DNA from: HdN1 sp964473645
Lineage (GTDB): Bacteria > Pseudomonadota > Gammaproteobacteria > Pseudomonadales > Ketobacteraceae
Length of the DNA stretch: 64,000 bases
Assembly (NCBI GenBank): GCA_964473645.1
Contig: CAYYPW010000004.1
Span: 186,001 to 250,000, forward strand
Direction of reading: 5' to 3'
This document shows positions 63,207-64,000 of this stretch, in pieces. A program made the translations under genes and the position numbers. Each line of letters opens with the position of its first letter. Position 1 is the stretch's first letter. Below the pieces are notes generated by a model. The model was not told where the DNA came from. It searched no databases and saw only the letters and a list, made by a program, of their open reading frames with translations.

Positions 63207-64000
63207 ATGTCCACGCCCAACGCACCGTTTGTTCAAAGCAGTGGCGTATTGAAAGAACGCGACAATGCCCACCGCTACCCCGGCGTCTATGTGACCATGG
63301 AGGAGCTGGTGGGGTTGGCCAACGCTCACTGTCAACTCAATTTGCACTCGCAACGACGCGCCTTGGCGGCCATGGCGGGCAGCCATCGTTCTGCCTTTCG
63401 TGGACGCGGGATCGATTTCGATGAGGTGCGCATCTACAACCCCGGGGATGATGTACGCTCGATCGATTGGCGGGTAACGGCGCGCACCGGCCGCACGCAT
63501 ACCAAAGTCTTTCGCGAAGAGCGCGAACGACCGGTATACCTGCTGGTCGATCAGCGTCAGTCGATGTTTTTCGGTTCGAAGCAAGCAATGAAATCGGTAG
63601 TCGCAGCCAAAGTCGCCGCACTGCTGGCCTGGGCTACCCGCGAACAAGGGGATCGTCTGGGTGCCCTGGTCTTCAACGACCTGCACTCCCACGAAATACG
63701 CCCCAAAGAAGGCAAACGCGGCATTCAGGCATTTTTTCGGGTGCTGGTGCAATTCAATCAGTGGTTGGGCGCAGATATGCCCACTGCCCGTGCCACGCGC
63801 CAACCCGTGTCGCAAGCCATGCAAGCCCTCTCCCATGTGGTGCGCCCCGGCAGCCTGGTGTTTCTGATCAGCGATTTTCAGCATTTCGATAATATATGTT
63901 TGCAACAGCTCAGCATGGTCAAGCGGCATTCCGATGTCATTGCACTGGCGATTCATGATCCGCTGGAAAAACAACTGCCTCCCTCGGGCAGTTATGGCTT
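63207..64000 (+). CDS. DUF58 domain protein, cut by window edge
   Basis: An open frame from ATG 63207 (AAGGGAG 6 bases upstream) to the edge, over 260 residues so far with no stop. The DUF58 signature is visible in RGRGIDFDEVRIYNPGDDVR followed by SIDWRVTARTGRTHTK, and a VWA-like segment YLLVDQRQSMFFGSKQ follows, with Asp and Ser in the expected metal-site order but Gln-Arg in place of the usual Ser. It is the partner of the MoxR ATPase just upstream. The gene is not complete here. Related clusters continue with BatA/BatB-type VWA genes, which would be expected beyond the window. Confidence 0.9.
   Translation, partial: MSTPNAPFVQSSGVLKERDNAHRYPGVYVTMEELVGLANAHCQLNLHSQRRALAAMAGSHRSAFRGRGIDFDEVRIYNPGDDVRSIDWRVTARTGRTHTKVFREERERPVYLLVDQRQSMFFGSKQAMKSVVAAKVAALLAWATREQGDRLGALVFNDLHSHEIRPKEGKRGIQAFFRVLVQFNQWLGADMPTARATRQPVSQAMQALSHVVRPGSLVFLISDFQHFDNICLQQLSMVKRHSDVIALAIHDPLEKQLPPSGSYG

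Noticed and set aside
63153..63974. 273-codon minus-strand open frame
   Set aside because: It is antisense to the MoxR end and the DUF58 start, both of which have clear family motifs.
1..64000. tRNA, rRNA or integrase genes marking an island border
   Set aside because: I looked for T-loop-type strings and for recombinase motifs and found none that I could support.

Overview
The window reads as the chromosome of a free-living, flagellated gammaproteobacterium of the Pseudomonadales / Oceanospirillales / Cellvibrionales type. The evidence is a sigma-28-driven polar flagellin cluster, CheV, a fused RlmKL next to ribosome modulation factor (rmf) and pyrD, a 1630-residue NAD-dependent glutamate dehydrogenase coupled to a DUF2835 gene, and several large sensor kinases. 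Coding density is high. I find no rRNA, tRNA, CRISPR array, prophage or intact insertion sequence. Species cannot be fixed from sequence reading alone.

Layout, left to right. (1) 1-6.4 kb, minus strand: flagellin fliC with a clear sigma-28 promoter, then flaG, fliD, fliS and fliT, and a DegT-type aminotransferase that may make a flagellin sugar. (2) 6.6-12.6 kb: a palindromic dispersed-type repeat, OmpW with a possible FNR box, a DUF1499 lipoprotein, CheV, a degenerate EAL-HDOD protein, and a two-gene module of a flavodiiron-fold oxygen-sensor-like protein plus a soluble protein that resembles a degenerate chemoreceptor tip. (3) 12.4-21.6 kb: a small glutaredoxin-like protein, a 1452-residue envelope protein, a DUF5610 protein and two convergent coiled-coil proteins. 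(4) 21.7-25.8 kb: the housekeeping block rlmKL / rmf / pyrD. (5) 26.0-36.9 kb: an accessory island. A methyltransferase and a secreted cupin face an eight-gene minus-strand operon of GNAT, Rieske oxygenase, fatty-acid desaturase, GH3 acyl-adenylating enzyme, a second GNAT, a second desaturase, a ferritin-like di-iron protein and an RhlB-like glycosyltransferase. (6) 37.4-44.7 kb: DUF2835, gdhB, uppP and an MpaB-type (DUF2236) oxygenase. (7) 45-52.5 kb: a membrane CheA-like kinase, a large calcium-binding, GlyGly-CTERM-like surface protein and a GMC oxidoreductase. (8) 52.6-59.5 kb: a secreted trypsin-lectin protease, an orphan FHA-CpaF ATPase and a hybrid histidine kinase. (9) 59.75-64 kb: a TPM/LemA/MoxR/DUF58 cluster that runs off the right edge.

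The most interesting part is the 28.0-36.9 kb operon. Its genes are separated by 0-45 bases and two of them overlap as ATGA. It combines four non-heme-iron oxidative enzymes with an acyl-activating enzyme, two acyltransferase-like proteins and a glycolipid-type glycosyltransferase, but it has no PKS, NRPS or carrier protein. I infer that it makes an oxidised, amide- or ester-linked glycolipid from primary-metabolism fatty acids; the product is unknown to me. A second recurring theme is short tandem repeats: a 16-base array carrying Shine-Dalgarno-like motifs, a 17-base array upstream of a coiled-coil gene, and in-frame repeats of 3, 5 and 6 residues in the termini or linkers of four unrelated proteins.
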